Of a DNA stretch of 64,000 nucleotides, positions 12,641 to 25,616 are shown in pieces (within the stretch, counting starts at the first letter, position 1; each line of letters opens with the position of its first letter). The DNA lies in assembly GCA_948567375.1 (NCBI GenBank), contig OX419761.1, positions 17,424,501-17,488,500 of the forward strand, in the 5' to 3' direction. Under the pieces are notes generated by a model. It did not search any database and was not told where the DNA came from. It saw only the letters and a list, made by a program, of their open reading frames with translations. A program made the translations under genes and the position numbers. The DNA comes from Lunularia cruciata. Lineage: Eukaryota > Streptophyta > Marchantiopsida > Lunulariales > Lunulariaceae.

Positions 12641-15600
12641 ATATTCCTCACATATAGTGATTCAAGTGAGGTAGAGATTTTGCAAAGTTATGAGGGTATT
12701 TACTATGATGACTCTGGTTAGTATTTTGCAAGAAGATTATGAAAGAAAAGACAATAAAAAAGAATGAGAATTAATTAGATGTTTTTTTCTAACTTTAAAA
12801 GACACTTTTTTGAGTGAGAGAAGTAACTTCTATACTAATATTTGTGAAGTCTTCCCTTTTAGGAAATTTTGGAGGCATTTGGGAACAAGAGAATGAATGA
12901 GAGATTTGGAAAATGAGTGAGCTTTCCATTTGAGGTCTTATCATTGATAATGCTTGGTATCAACTTGTTCCTCCTTTAAGCACATGTGTATATACGGATG
13001 ATCATTAGGTGGATCGCTTGGATGAGAGATAAGCTTGGTATTATTATTTTATTTGAAGCAAAACATGCTACAAAGTGTCTACTTGTCTATTTTTGCAACA
13101 TTTCTACAATCTTGCTAAATATAACATTGACATTTTATCAGCATATCTATGAATCAAACAAGCTACGTAAATCTCCTTATTAACCTTCTTGGCCACTATT
13201 ACTATTTATATATTTATATCTTTCTGTATTTAGTCATATTAGATATGTAAAATCTATAGCCACTGGTTAAAACCACCTTTTTTTGTAGTCATTATATTGT
13301 AACCATGGAGTAAACCATCTAGTTTCTCACAACCATGCAATAATAGCTCATGCAAAATTGTAAATAAAAGAATATCTAGGAAGCTACTCAAGGTCTAGCT
13401 AGGCTACTCCAAACAATAAAACACTTCAAGCAAGGCATCAATGGTGGCATTTAAACATATCTTATATATGTTGATCATAATTTTCATTCTTACCACAAGA
13501 GCACACCTATGTGTCAAAATGCTTATAATTTTATGCACTATAGATAAATTTTTAGATATGGGTTTTTTTAAGAGGACTAATATATAACAACTATAAATAT
13601 CAGTTTACATCTATAAGCATGTCTTGTTTATACAAAAGATATTTTTGGTTGATTAGTCTCTCCTAAGATGCTAGAATATAGTTCAAGCAACAAAGAAGAA
13701 GGTATTCAGTTATAGATTGATATTTATAGAGAATGAAGCAGATCTCCATATGTAGACTAAAATCTGTAGTCCATAGAGAGATAGAAGAACTATAGATATG
13801 GATCTACAATCCAAAGAAGAGTAATCCATGTAAAACAAGAACATGAAGTATGTGACTATTGATATGAATTGGCATCTATAGTACACAAAGTGATAGAGGC
13901 ACCATAGATTTGGATAAGTATCTATAATCTAAAAAAGAAAGATAATTTTAGAAAATAAAATTGTTACTTATCTCATCAACTAAGCAATATAACTTGCCTT
14001 CACAATTGATGAGCATAGCGTGTGATATACACACTTAGAAATTACCAAATAGTCCATACAAATAGAAAATCAACTGTATAGTTATGAAGATCTTTCGCTC
14101 TTTCACTTGATTTTATTTGTATTAGAGCAAAGAAGAAAAATAAAGAAAGAGAGTAGCAAAGTTTAGTGTGCAATAGTAGAGTTAAATACCTATACTTGGA
14201 GAACCTAAGTGATGAACAAGTAGTCATACAAGTACAAGATGAGCTCTTCTAGTAAACTCTTCTAGTAAAAAGTATTTGTTAAGACAACAACAAAAAATTA
14301 AATAGTGGATGAGAAGAAATACATATTGATGCATCTTACTCAAAGTGAAAATTGAATTAGCAATGTTAAATTTAACAATATAGGATCAGTCCTGTTGAAT
14401 AGTTATGAATAGTCTAGCATCATAATCTCAATATAGTAAGAATTAGCTAGTTCTTACTATATTGGGGATAAGTAAGGTAACTAATTTCTAAGTTAAGGAA
14501 GGAAACTCATTTATATTGTTCTATTTACTATAAGAAACACTAAGGAGTATGCTAATGGCATATGTTGATAATTCAATGAAACCAATATATTAGCAGTGAG
14601 AAGATCTACACCAAATTGTAGTGGAAGAGGAGAGGGTTTCAAGGACAAGGACCTATCATAATTGAATATAGATTACTTATTCTATAATTCAAACAAAGAA
14701 GAAGAGATAGAGGATATCTATAGTGTATATAGATATAGAGGATCTATGAATATAGTATAGTATGTATAGTCCAATAAATGAAGCAAATTTTTATATTTGG
14801 ATAACATACAATGCTGTAAAAATATGAAATTTAAATAGCATCTATAAATGGTCTACAAATTGTTAGATATAGAGCATGGAATGTGATATATATATGGACT
14901 AACTTAAAAGATATACAAATCTTACCCACAGACAATTTACAATCTTGTGAATTACCTTATCTTTCAATCAAGATGAATGTTTGACAACTATTAAGAAAGC
15001 ACACCATAGATTAAGAAGGCAAGGAACCAAACTCCATTATGCTTCTTTTAAGGCTAAAGATCTCAAGCACCTCCAAGACTTGAGGTATACCACCAAATTG
15101 GATGAGGAAAAGGTAATTATGACTGAAAAGATGATGCATACATCCTCACCCCTTATTTATATTCCTATAAAATCTTTCCATCCTTACTAGTTATTAAAAA
15201 AATAGTCATTTAAAAGCAAACGTCCAAGAGATTATCCAAACTCATAAGAAATAATCATCCTAATTACATGGTTTGATCTTAAACTAACAACCAAGTCAAG
15301 GGTTCTTTCATGTGGGCTATCCTTTCCTTGGATTATAGAAAATTCCAAATCAAAAAGACTTATGGACCTAAGATTTTTAACTCTTTCTTGAAAGCCAAAT
15401 ATCTTAGAATAATATAAGATCAATATATGAAATTGAAATTATTGATGCTAAATCTTTCAAATCTCTTGAAAAATACTACTATCTTTATATCTTGGCTATG
15501 ATTATCTTGACCTTGATAAAAGTTTACAAAAAAAAAAATATTTCATCAACTCATAATAGAAAACTCAATAAAATATAGATACACAAATGAGTGTTATATC

Positions 15601-17394
15601 TACCTTGGATTGAGATTTCACTTCATCCTCAAGTTAAATTCCCTTTAATTTCTATGATATAGTTTTACCCTCTCATGGCTTATTCTATCAAAGTTTCTTC
15701 CATCACAACTCCTTGAGATTATACGTGTCATTGCCACACAGTTCTTATATAAAAGGTCCAAAGTACTTAAGTGAAAATTTCTTTGTACCTTATTAAATCA
15801 ATTGGAATCAAACAACATTTCACAATCACCTTCTTTGAAGTGCTTTACTTTCTTATTGCCTTACTTCTTGTCATAGCTCTTCTTTTGCTCCATTTGCTTT
15901 ATTTTATTTTATTGTTCCACACTAAGCATAAAATCTATTCTTGCCTCTTCTAGTTCTACAAGTTGATCTTTCCTTGAATTTTCTATATCACCTTCTTGTA
16001 TCTTTTTCAATATCATATAATGCTCTCAATGGTAGAAAGATCAAACCAAATGGTAAAGTAAACTATATATCATACACCATATGAAATATAGAATAACCAA
16101 TCATGGCTCTCATAGTTGTCTTGTTTTCTCATAAAATAATATGAATTATCTTATCCTAATGATATTTAGCCCCATACAATTCTTCATCTTTAGTGAAAAT
16201 TTTACAAAAACATTTGGTCAATTTTCTAAACCAAGCCTTTTAAGTTTGGCCATAGTCACATGTCTTGGGAAGTAAAGGAATCCATATGACCTGCCTATTT
16301 TTAGCACATCTTCATAAGATGAAAGCGCTTTACAAACATAAAGCTTACAAAATGTAGTGGTTGATGGAGAAATTATGTAGTATACTTGTAGTGATGCTCC
16401 CTAACCAATTTCCTCTATGATAAGGAACCACCTCCAAAAGACAACTAAATCTAATATGATATGTTCATAAGGAAATCTACCAATTTCATATTCATTCTTA
16501 TCTCTCCAATGGTCTAGCCTCAACATAATTTGTAGATGATCACTAACTACCATAACATACCAATTGTTCCTTAGGGTACTACTCTAGGCAATAAATCTCT
16601 AATCTATGTCCCACAAATATTAATTTTTTTTCAATAATTAAGATAATTCTTAAACCCCATCGTTGCTATTTAGACTTTGAAAACCTTGACCATTGTATAA
16701 TATATATTTGGTGAATATGGTGCTTTTTTAGTGCCTTTTTGTACAAAATTTTGGATTTTATGTTGAATTAAAATCTTTACTTTTGGTCTATTTTAGGGAG
16801 AAAACCTTATTGAGACTTTGTGTATTCTAGTAAGAAAATATTTGTTCTTTTACATTTCATATCTAGAATAAATTTTATCTAAGGTCTTAGTATGTATATG
16901 CAAAGCACCAGTGCTAGATCTCACATTGAGTATTTTGTTTATAATTTTTTCTCAAAATTATGTTAATAATCTATTTTGTTTTCAAGTCACAATTCTTAGT
17001 TTCTTTTTTCTTTCTTCTCAAAATAGTGCAAACAACTTATTCATAGATTATAACACCAAGAATTTCCTTGAAAATAATCAATATGTCAACAATATTCCTT
17101 GTTTACTTCATGTCTAGGTTATTGATTAATTATGATGCAATTTCTCTCCAAAAGTTTTTATAAAAATCTTAGATTAACTATATTGTGGTCTTTGTATCTT
17201 ATCCATTGTGCAATTGATTTGTATTGAGTAATATATACCTAGTAATGATGCTCATTTTCCAAATCCAAGCTATTATTAATCTAGTTTAGCATATCAAATT
17301 GGACTAGATTTATAGATTTGGAGCAAGTAACAACCAAAATTTGACACAACAATCTAGTTATAATGTTGGACGTGTCTTTTTAATTTTATCAAAA
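12641..17394. other. AT-rich DNA with no recognised gene
   Basis: No coding region longer than about 70 codons is supported and no family motif was seen on either strand. Imperfect repeats around CTATAGATATGGATCTA-like text occur at about 13690-13930, and a shorter GATATAGAGGATCTAT repeat lies near 14710-14760. This stretch is probably decayed mobile DNA lying between the two arms of the segmental duplication. Confidence 0.55.
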
Positions 17395-18212
17395 TTTAGT
17401 GGGTGGGAAATCTTGTGCTACCAATAGTTTGATGTAACCCTACAAGATCTATGATTCCCATTAAACAACTAATAAAGATAATTACTCTTGGGACCAATAT
17501 GTCCATTGGTTACAAGACAAAAGAGCTATTCAAGTTGAACAAGGATAATGAGTATATTTGCATTGACAAAAGATTTAATCTTATTAAGAACCAAATTGGC
17601 TTGATAAGGAGTGATTCATTTAGCTCTTTAATGAGGTACCAACTAGTAAGGTGTAGCTAGCTCTTTAACAAGGTGTGCTTGAAGCATGATGTTTAGATAT
17701 GTTTCAAATCCATTAGTTGATCTTCTCATAGTTTGCATCAAATGCAACTACAGGTGATAACTTTCATTACCATCACTTTGCTTTAAATTTTCAGAAGGAT
17801 ATTGAGATTATAGTTTGTGATACTTTAGGAACTTCTCTAAATAATTTAAGCAACCAAAATTTTCAACTCAAGTTTGACTTTCAATCCACTGCATATCTCA
17901 TGGTGGAGAAGAATTTGAGTATTTAGGAGCAAAGAGATGCTCCCAAAGTGCTCCTTGATTAATGGTATAATTGGCAATCTAAGATAAGATTAGAATATTT
18001 TCTTGAAGTCTAAAGTGAATACTTTAGATATGATAAATAACCATTAGTATGATGTCAAAAATAATAAATTTTTGCTTTACTTGAGCACAAAGATTCAAGC
18101 AAACATTGTCAAGGTAAGATATCCTAAGTGTGCATCTTAAGATGTAGCTTAGATATTTATGTGTTTTAGAGCAATATAAAATATTCAATAAAGTATTTGT
18201 ATGTAATAAAAT

Positions 18213-18213
<1 letters not shown>

Positions 18214-18256
<43 letters not shown>
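18214..18256. repeat. (TA)n microsatellite
   Basis: An uninterrupted TA dinucleotide run of about 40 bases lies just left of the R1 insertion. The corresponding position of copy 1, near 800, lacks it. The run therefore expanded in copy 2 after the duplication. Confidence 0.95.
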
Positions 18257-18258
<2 letters not shown>

Positions 18259-18322
18259 TTCATTAATTTTATTTTCCTTCCAAATCAATATGATTCTCTT
18301 AATTATGTTTCATGTAAGTGGT

Positions 18323-18919
18323 TGTAATACAAGCAGCTAGACATATTATCTAGAGATGAAAATTGGCTTGGTAACATCTAGAAGGATGTTGTGTACAATA
18401 GGCTAGGTAGACTAGACAAAGGTGTCAAAAAAAGAGTACTTCTACTAATAGGGTAGAAGACAAAAATAGCTTAAAACTTTAGAGCCAATTTTGAAGGCCT
18501 AAACAAATGAATTAGGCCTCAAATATGGGATGATTGTGGTCCTTAAAGGAAGGAAAAGGTTTGATCTCTCTCCTCTATGATTCATCTCATGAAAATATTT
18601 CCAATGGTACCTCAACCATGCAATTTTGAGCTCTCTACAAGAAGATTCCCTAAAGATTCCCTTTGGTTAACCTTGCTTGACCAACTAGGTAGGACAAGGA
18701 TTGACATGTCACCCATCCAAACTAATCCAAGGATGGAGCTTGCTGACAGGTCACCAATCTATGTATTTGACCAAGGGTGGAGCTACCTTTAAGGGGATCC
18801 TCTTTGCTATATAATAAAGAGAAGGTACTCCTTTAGGGCATTGGAAAATCTAGTGTGAAACTTGTGTTTTCTCTCTTGTATTATCACTTGGAGCTTTCTC
18901 TTATCCTTGGAGTATTACA
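18323..18919 (+). repeat. R1 5' LTR
   Basis: The LTR begins TGTAATACAAG and ends GGAGTATTACA, giving the TG...CA ends and short inverted termini shared with the R2 LTRs. A TATA-like TATATAATAA lies at 18808-18817, followed by a leader of the R/U5 kind. The 3' partner at 31942-about 32160 retains only the first 200 bases or so. Confidence 0.9.
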
Positions 18920-18920
18920 A

Positions 18921-18932
18921 TGGTATCAAAGC
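18921..18932 (+). other. R1 primer-binding site (initiator tRNA-Met type)
   Basis: TGGTATCAAAGC begins two bases after the LTR end. It matches the widespread plant site TGGTATCAGAGC, complementary to the 3' end of initiator tRNA-Met, except at one base. R2 carries the same variant, so the mismatch is a family trait. Confidence 0.85.
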
Positions 18933-19055
18933 GGATGTTTTAACCCAAGAGAGTGTATCATCCCTCTTGGAAGGTCACAAGCTACTAAAGTTGAGTAATT
19001 TGAGGTGGAGAACATAATGCAATTGCTAGACTTGGGAGTGCTTTAGAGAGCGGAT

Positions 19056-20640
19056 GGGATGGATGCATCGGGAGGACAATTTCTTGCACCTAGCTTCCCA
19101 TTTTTTGAATCCATTCCACATCAAGATTATGTATATCCAACATGAATAAATGAGAGTGTCTCTAGTTTATCACTTTGGAGTAGAACTCATGGAGAGAGTG
19201 ATGAATTCACCACACACAATGATTCTACCTATGGTGGTATATGACAAATAGTGGGATTTGACAATCTACATTCTGTTATGATGTTATGGATCTGAATGCA
19301 CCAAATCCTCACCCTTTCAACACACAAGTAGAAATCCATTATGCAATTAGACCAAAAGTGATGTTTAGGGATTTTGTAGTCCGCAATTTTGGTGAGGAAT
19401 ATTATCACCAAGTGATAGCCTCTGAGGTCCCAATGGTAGTTCCCATAGTTCATGCACACTCTCAAGTGATCATTATAACCCTTTAGTGAAGTAGGAAGTA
19501 GCAATTGAACATTGGTCGTGTGGAGGAATCATGGATTTGTAGTTGCAGGAGTTGATGCAAGGAATGTAAGGGATGTTGAACAAGTTTTGAGAAATCAAGA
19601 TGACCATAAAGGAATTGAAGAATCAATATGTACTATCAAGAATGATCAAGTAATGCAAGAAGGGGAGCCGTCTCAACAACCAACACCAACAATCAAAGTA
19701 CCTAGAGAGTTATACATGTCGAGTACACCAATTCCAATCAACAACCAAGCCACATTGTTACTACAAATGAAAAAGACATGCAACATCAAGCCTTACAAGG
19801 GACAATGTTCCATGGGAGTAGTGGAAAATTGGATTTCAAGAATGAATCAATACCTTCGATTGTTCACAACGTAGATCACTAATCATTTTGCATGTGTGTT
19901 TGCATATGAGTACTTGATTGATAAAGCCCTCACATGGTATGACGCTTAGGAATAATCATTGCTGGTAGAAGGAAGAGAGGTCACTTGGACAGCCATGCAA
20001 GAAGAGCTACTCAAGAATTTACAATCTGTGGATTTTGTGCAGATGGTTTGAACCAGACTTTGGAGGTTGAAGCAGAAGAATAACATATAAGAGTACGTGG
20101 AGGCATTTCTGGATCTACAGGTTGCAATAATCGATATGAGTCCAACCAAAGCTCTTGACAATTTCAAGAGAGGATTAAAAGTGTGGATTTGCCAAGAGGT
20201 AATGGTGCAAAATCCTCATACTATTTTTGAAGCCATTGTATGCGCCCAAAGAATAACAAGGGCACTTGGAGGAGGTGAAGCGATAACACCAATTCAAAAC
20301 TATTGGGCCGAGACACACCATTTTGGTGGACCAGTTCCTATGGAATTGGGGAACATTTGGTTCCAAGATAGAGGAGCAAGACCTCTCCAAGGAAAATAGG
20401 GATGGGTCAAAGAAAGGAGAGAAGGAGTTCCACGGGGAGAAAGGGCTCAAGCTAAACAATGATGATGTTAAAATTGTGGTTGAATTGAGCACATAGCCAT
20501 CAATTTTCATGCTTGTCATCTAGAGGTCCTTGATCTCCATACAAGTGACCTCTCAACCACATGGAGAGGCAAATTGAAGTAGAAGATATAGAAACCGTAT
20601 CAAAAAATAAAGATTACCAATAAATGTACCTCACGGCCTT
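19056..20640 (+). pseudogene. R1 pre-gag and gag, degenerate
   Basis: Decayed pre-gag text at about 19056-19500 includes VSLVYHFG and FRDFVVRNFGEEYY. It is followed by gag text, with CNIKPYKGQ and VVENWISRMNQY (about 19760-19860) and FLDLQVAI (about 20100). Stops interrupt it in several frames. The same blocks in the same order occur in R2 on the minus strand, which fixes the identity. At the position of an R2 stop codon (GTG TAG ATG), R1 keeps CAG. Confidence 0.8.
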
Positions 20641-20743
20641 ATTGGCTTGGTGAAGAAGAGTAAAAGTAAAAGGAGGAAGAGGAAGAGTGTGCAAAGAAGG
20701 AGGACGAGAAATGTACAATTAATTGTAATTAGTTGTAAATGGA

Positions 20744-21184
20744 GTGCTAAAAGGCAATCAAGTGAGAGTGTTGATAGAACCTAGGGCAATAGAGAATTTC
20801 TTATCTCACTTTGTTGCAATAAGGTTGAAGATGGAACTAGAGAAGGATGAGAAGGAAAAATTAGAGTTACCTAATGGTCAAATCAAAAAGATTGAGTTGT
20901 TACCTAGAAAGGTAATACTCTCTAAAGGAGAGTATCAAGAATCAATCAAGTGGCGAGTGATACAACTAGCCCATTATGATGCAATCTTAGGTATGTCGTG
21001 GATGGAGTACTACAACCCCATGGTAGATTGGAGAAAGAACATAGTGAAAATTAGTCAATGGAAGATCTTTGGGATTAAAGGAAGATCACAAAGGCAAGAG
21101 TTGCCTCTGTATGTCATAAGGACCACATCTATTGGTAAGAAAGATAGATGTTTCATGGGTTTAATAAGAGAAGTCCAGAGTGCC
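20744..21184 (+). pseudogene. R1 aspartic protease, cut by R2
   Basis: This retropepsin-like domain is the processing protease of the polyprotein. The active-site region reads VLIEPRAIENFLS, where retropepsins normally have D-S/T-G-A, so both the Asp and the Gly are changed. The hydrophobic AILGMSWM flap-side block is retained. The reading continues through GLIREVQSA and is then broken by R2 at 21185. It resumes after R2 at 27785 with the duplicated GTGCC. Confidence 0.85.
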
Positions 21185-21922
21185 TGTAATACTCCAAGGA
21201 CAAGAGAAGAGAGAAAACACAGATTGCACACTCAAACATTCGATGCCCCAAGGGAGCACCTTCTCTTTATTATATAGACAAAGAGTATCTCCTCCAAGGA
21301 AGCTCCACCATAGGATTAGGGACACAGATAGGTGACATGTCAGCAAGCTCCACCCTTGGATTACTTACTTGGATGGGTGACCTGTCTGGTCTAGGTCCTA
21401 TCTGGTTGGTCAAACAAGCTTTGACCGGAGGGAATCTTTTAGGGAATCTTCTTGTAGGAATCTCAGAATCACGTAAGGTACCGTTGGAAAGCTCTCGACG
21501 AGACAAATCAAGGGGGATGGAAGACCAACCTTTCCTCTATTGGGGGGAGGGAATTTGCACATTTTTGAGGCCTAATTCATCCGTTTAGGCCTCCAAAATT
21601 GCCTTCAAAGATTTTAGGCATATTTCGGTTCCTACTCTATTAGTAGAAGTCCCCTTTTGGTGATACCTCTTTCTGATCTGTTTAGTCCATCATGTGTAAC
21701 ATCCTTCCAAATGTTACCAAACCAATTCTCACTTTTAAATCATATGTCTAGCTATTGGTTCTAAGGTTCTCTAAGTCTATTTCGGTTTCTGCCCTATTAG
21801 TAGAAGTACTCTTTTGGTGATACTTCTATCTGATCTATTTTGACCATCATGTATAACATTATTCTAGAAGTTACCAAACCAAATTTCACATCTAGATCAT
21901 ATGGCTAACCCTTGGTATTACA
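21185..21922 (-). repeat. R2 3' LTR
   Basis: This is the downstream LTR of the minus-strand element. It begins and ends with TGTAATAC/GTATTACA termini. A TATA-like TATATAATAAAG (minus strand) lies near 21267-21278. It matches the 5' LTR at 27045-27784 over its full length, apart from a 4 bp indel near 21475 and scattered substitutions. Confidence 0.95.
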
Positions 21923-21937
21923 GACCTCCCTCCTTTT
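21923..21937 (-). other. R2 polypurine tract
   Basis: On the minus strand, AAAAGGAGGGAGGTC directly precedes the 3' LTR. It would prime plus-strand DNA synthesis. R1 has the close relative AAAAGGGGGGAGGTA at the matching place. Confidence 0.85.
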
Positions 21938-22016
21938 AAGACGCAACGTCCTCGTTGCGCAATTGTTGCTCAAATGCTTGTACCAACACCGGTGCATGTG
22001 CCAAATTGTCAACGGG

Positions 22017-22655
22017 TTCCTAGGTTGCTTCATAGAATGGGTAACCTTTCCATTGTACTAGATATTCCACCCGTGGATGGCGAGTACCACACATGCATTT
22101 TTGGAGAATCCGCTCCACTTCATATTCCTCGGTGCCATCAATGAGTGTCGGACAAGGTCGAATGTCCTGTATGGAAGGATCTTGGCATGATTGGGGAGCA
22201 TATCTGCATATTAGGGAGACATGGAACACTGGATGGATCTTCATGTGTGGTGGTAGCTCAAGATGATAGGCCACAATGCCAATGCGACGAAGAATCGAGA
22301 AAGACCCAATAAAACGAGGTCTGAGCTTACGAGATCCAACTAATGTGAGGTTGGTTGTCGATAGCCACACTTGATCCCCAACATTGAACTCCATGTGCCT
22401 ACGGTGTGCATTAACATACTACTTTTGTTGATTTTGCGCAATCTGTAACCTGTGCTTGGCGCTCTCCACACCTTGTTGGATTCTAGAAACAAATGTGTTG
22501 ACTGCATCAACCTTGGTAGTCACTGGACAGATCTTCATCAAGCTAGAAGGTGTGAAGGGATGCTCACCATACATGAGGAAGAACGAAGTGACCTGGGTGG
22601 AGGCATTCACTGAATTGTGTAAGCAAATTCCACCAATGGTAGTAGGGTGTCCCAC
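22017..22655 (-). pseudogene. R2 integrase C-terminus and chromodomain
   Basis: The integrase tail reads FNVGDQVWLST and then HPVFHVSL, the chromovirus GPY/F-type module. A chromodomain follows, starting EEYEVERIL and continuing VEYLVQWKGY, the usual aromatic-cage scaffold for methyl-lysine histone tails. The codon after YEAT is TAG where chromodomains have Trp, so the final helix is cut off. A second TAG lies at about 22416. A one-base deletion near 22620 separates this part from the integrase core. R1 has the intact bases at the Trp and deletion sites. Confidence 0.88.
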
Positions 22656-23140
22656 CTCTCTTGCTCTTCTAAGGTGAAGCCGTGTAACATGTCTTCAATC
22701 GTGCGATTAGCCCGCTCTGTTTGGCCATTTGTTTGTGGGTGGTAAACTGGAGACATGGCCAACTTGGTTTTGAATAAACCAAAGAGTGTTCGCCAAAACA
22801 AACTGGTGAATTGGGTGCCTCTATCGGTGATGAGTACTCTAGACAAGCCATGGTGAGCAAAGACTGCATCTAAGTATAGTTGAGCTAGTTGTGGAGTGGT
22901 CACCTCCTTGGTGGTAAGGCGTACATAAATCATTTTGCTGAGCCGGTCCACAAAGACCACAATGGAGTTAAACCCTAAGGTGGTCTTGGGTAATTCGCAG
23001 ACGAGATCCATACTCACTTGCTCCCAATGTTGGGTAGGAGTGGAGAGAGGTTGAAGGAGCCCTGCAGGAGCTTGATTAGAAGCTTTGTTCTGTTGACAAA
23101 GTAGGCAGCTAAGCACATAGTCCATCACGTCATTGCTCAT
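22607..23140 (-). pseudogene. R2 integrase core
   Basis: This is a retroviral-type integrase catalytic core. Motifs include SMDLVCELP (first Asp), VLITDRGTQF (second Asp), and HPQTNGQTER (Glu block). The CLLCQQNKA pair at the start completes the HHCC zinc module whose HH half lies in the preceding frame. It is separated from the upstream part by TAG at 23144-23146 where R1 has TGG (Trp). It ends in a frameshift caused by loss of one A in the AACAAT string that R1 keeps. Confidence 0.9.
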
Positions 23141-23146
23141 CTTGGG

Positions 23147-23755
23147 CTAATAGTAATGGTTCTTTATTGCATCCAAGGTCTTGTCTACTCCGACATGAGC
23201 TGCAATGGCCGAATCATGACATTCTGCTAGAATAGTGGTGCATAAGTCTGGGACATTTGGGATCCATAATCTGCCATCCCGAAAGGTGAGTCCTTGGGTG
23301 CTGGTGACACCTTTGGACGATTGCACTTCTACAATCTGTGGATCAGTTTTTGTAGCAGCTAGAATCTCTTGCCAGAATTCAGGGTTAATCTTAACCTCTG
23401 CTACCAAGTTGTTGGCCATTGGCATACAGGTGAATGCATCTGCCAGTTGTTTCTTACCTTCCACGTAGGTGATTGTCATGTTGAAGCATTGTCGCCACTC
23501 TGCCCACCAAATTTGGTGATGAGATAGATCCTTCTGTGTCTCGAGGTAGACTAGAGGTTTTTGGTCTGTCTCTACTACAAATGCCTTCTCGCTCAGGTAG
23601 TGCTTCCAATGCTTGGTTGCTAGAATGATGGCCAGCTCTTCTTGTTCTGTGGTGTGGTAGTTGCGCTCTGCCGGTAACAAATTTGAAGAGAAATATGCAA
23701 TTGGATGCCATCCGTCATGCCACTCTTGTTGTAGGACTGCTCCTATGCTACGCAT
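23147..23755 (-). pseudogene. R2 RNase H and integrase zinc half
   Basis: The RNase H domain includes IGAVLQQ, the HPIAYFSSNL and YHTTEQEELAI blocks and FVVETDQKPL, the expected order for a Gypsy RNase H. The LADAFTCMP end of RNase H and the H-x-H part of the integrase zinc-binding module (GVDKTLDAIKNHYY) follow. The start is out of frame with RT because one A is missing from GCAATAGG near 23745; R1 still has GCAATA. Confidence 0.9.
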
Positions 23756-24861
23756 GATGCATCTGTAGCCAACTTGATTGGACGTTTTGGGTCATACCAC
23801 TTTAAGATTGGTGCATGTAGCAAGGCGGCCTTCAATTCTTGAAAGGCCAACTCTTGTGCGGTTCCCCATGTCCACTTCTTCCCCTTGCCAAGTAGTGCCG
23901 TTAAAGGCTGTGCAACCTTGGAGAAGTCCTTGACAAATCTACGATAGAATCCCGTCAACCCCAAGAAGCTCTTAAGTTGAGTCTGATCTTCTGGGGCACT
24001 CCATTTTTGAATGACCTCTATTTTATCTGTCAATACTTGAATGCCCTCTACACTTACTCTATGCCCTAAGTAGTCTACTTCAGACTTGCCAAACTCACAC
24101 TTTGAGATTTTGGCGTACAACTGATTCTGTCTTAGAATCTGGAGGACTTCTCGTAGATGTTGTTTGTGTTCTATCATTGCATATACTAAGATATCATCCA
24201 AGAAGACGATAACAGACTTATCCAAGTATGGACAAAATATGTCATTCATTAGGCTCATGAAAGTGGCAGGCGCATTGGTGAGGCCAAAAGGCATCACAAG
24301 ATACTCAAAGTGGCCATACTTGGTTCGAAAGGCAGTTTTGTACACATCCTCCTCTGCAATTTGGATTTGATTATAACCGCTCCGCAAGTCCAGTTTGGTG
24401 AAGTATCTCGCTCCATGGAGTTGATCAAATAGGTCATCCATGCGAGGTAAGGAGTATTTGTTCTTCACTATTTGTTGATTGAGACCCCAATAGTCAATGC
24501 ACATGCGCATTGTACCATCCTTCTTCTTCACAAACAAGATAGGGGCCCCATATGGTGATACGCTAGGTTGGATGAACCCTTTTTGTAGCATCTCCTCAAT
24601 TTGAGTCTTACACTCCTCCAACTCATGAGGGGATAGGCGATATGGGGCCTTACAAGGAGGTGTCTTCCCCGGGAGTGTCTCTATTTTGTGATCTACTCGC
24701 CTTTTAGGTGGTAATCCTAAGGGTAGATCATCGGGAAAGACATCTTGAAACTCATCCACCACATCCTTCAATTTCTCAGGAATTTGTCTAGCAAGTTGTG
24801 CACTCTGGACTTCTCTTATTAGACCCATAAAACATCTATCGGTCTTACAGACAATTGTCAT
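23743..24861 (-). pseudogene. R2 reverse transcriptase
   Basis: This is an almost complete RT. The blocks LVFVKKKDG-like, [32 protein letters not shown] and catalytic FLDD (24193-24204) are present in normal order, followed by [11 protein letters not shown] and [15 protein letters not shown] copies element RNA into DNA. A TAG at about 24883, where R1 has CAA, separates it from protease, and a frameshift at 23745 breaks the junction with RNase H. The domain itself is uninterrupted, so it was probably functional until recently in evolutionary terms. Confidence 0.94.
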
Positions 24862-24885
24862 CCCTACAACATATAGAGGCAGTTT

Positions 24886-25257
24886 CTACCTGTGTGATTT
24901 TTCTTTAACCCCAAGGATTGACCATTGGTGGGTTCTCACTACTTTCTTCCTCCAATCCACCATTGGGTTGTACTGCTCCATCCATGGCATGCCTAAAATT
25001 GCATCATAACGGGCTAACTGTATCACTCGCCACTCAATTGCTTCTTGATATTCTCCTACAGAGAGGGTTACCCGTCTAGGTAATGATTCAATCCTCTCTG
25101 TTTGCCCATTTGGTAACTCTACTTCTTCACTTCCATCTCTCTCTAGATCCATTCCCAATCTTATTGCAACAGAGTGAGACAAGAAATTCTCTATTGCTCC
25201 CGGATCTATTAATACTCTCACTTGATTACCTTCTAGGATTCCATTCATAACAATCAA
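24886..25257 (-). pseudogene. R2 aspartic protease
   Basis: This retropepsin-like domain has active-site text VLIDPGAIENFLS and a later AILGMPWM block. The catalytic Asp and Gly are present, but the middle residue is Pro where Ser or Thr is standard. R1 also has Pro at this position, so the substitution predates the split of the two copies. The next in-frame stop is TAG; R1 has a Gln codon there. Confidence 0.85.
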
Positions 25258-25469
25258 TTGTGAGGTTGCCTTTCGGGATCTTTACGCATTATTCTTCTTC
25301 CTTCCCTCGCTTCTTTGCTTCCTTATTGAGCCAATAAGGCTGCGAGGTACATTTACTGGCAATCTTTGTTTTCCGAAGTGGTTTCCACCTCCTCCTCTTC
25401 AATGTGCCTCTCCATGTTGTTCAAAGATCGCCTATACAAAGGCCGAGGGCCTCTAGGGAAACGAGTGCG

Positions 25470-25511
25470 ACAATTGGTAGATATGTGCCCAATACAGCCA
25501 CAATTGTAACA
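25470..25511 (-). other. R2 gag zinc knuckle (CCHC)
   Basis: The 14-residue sequence CYNCGCIGHISTNC fits C-x2-C-x4-H-x4-C, the nucleic-acid-binding knuckle of Gag. It lies downstream of an in-frame TGA at about 25614, where R1 has TGG, so in this copy it is separated from the rest of Gag. Confidence 0.9.
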
Positions 25512-25616
25512 ATGGCGTTGTTCTCCTTGAGTCCTTTCTCCTCGTGGGACTCCATCTCTTCGTTCTTCTACCCGTCCCCGCTCCCCTTGAAGCGGCCGTG
25601 CTCCTCGATCCCGAAA

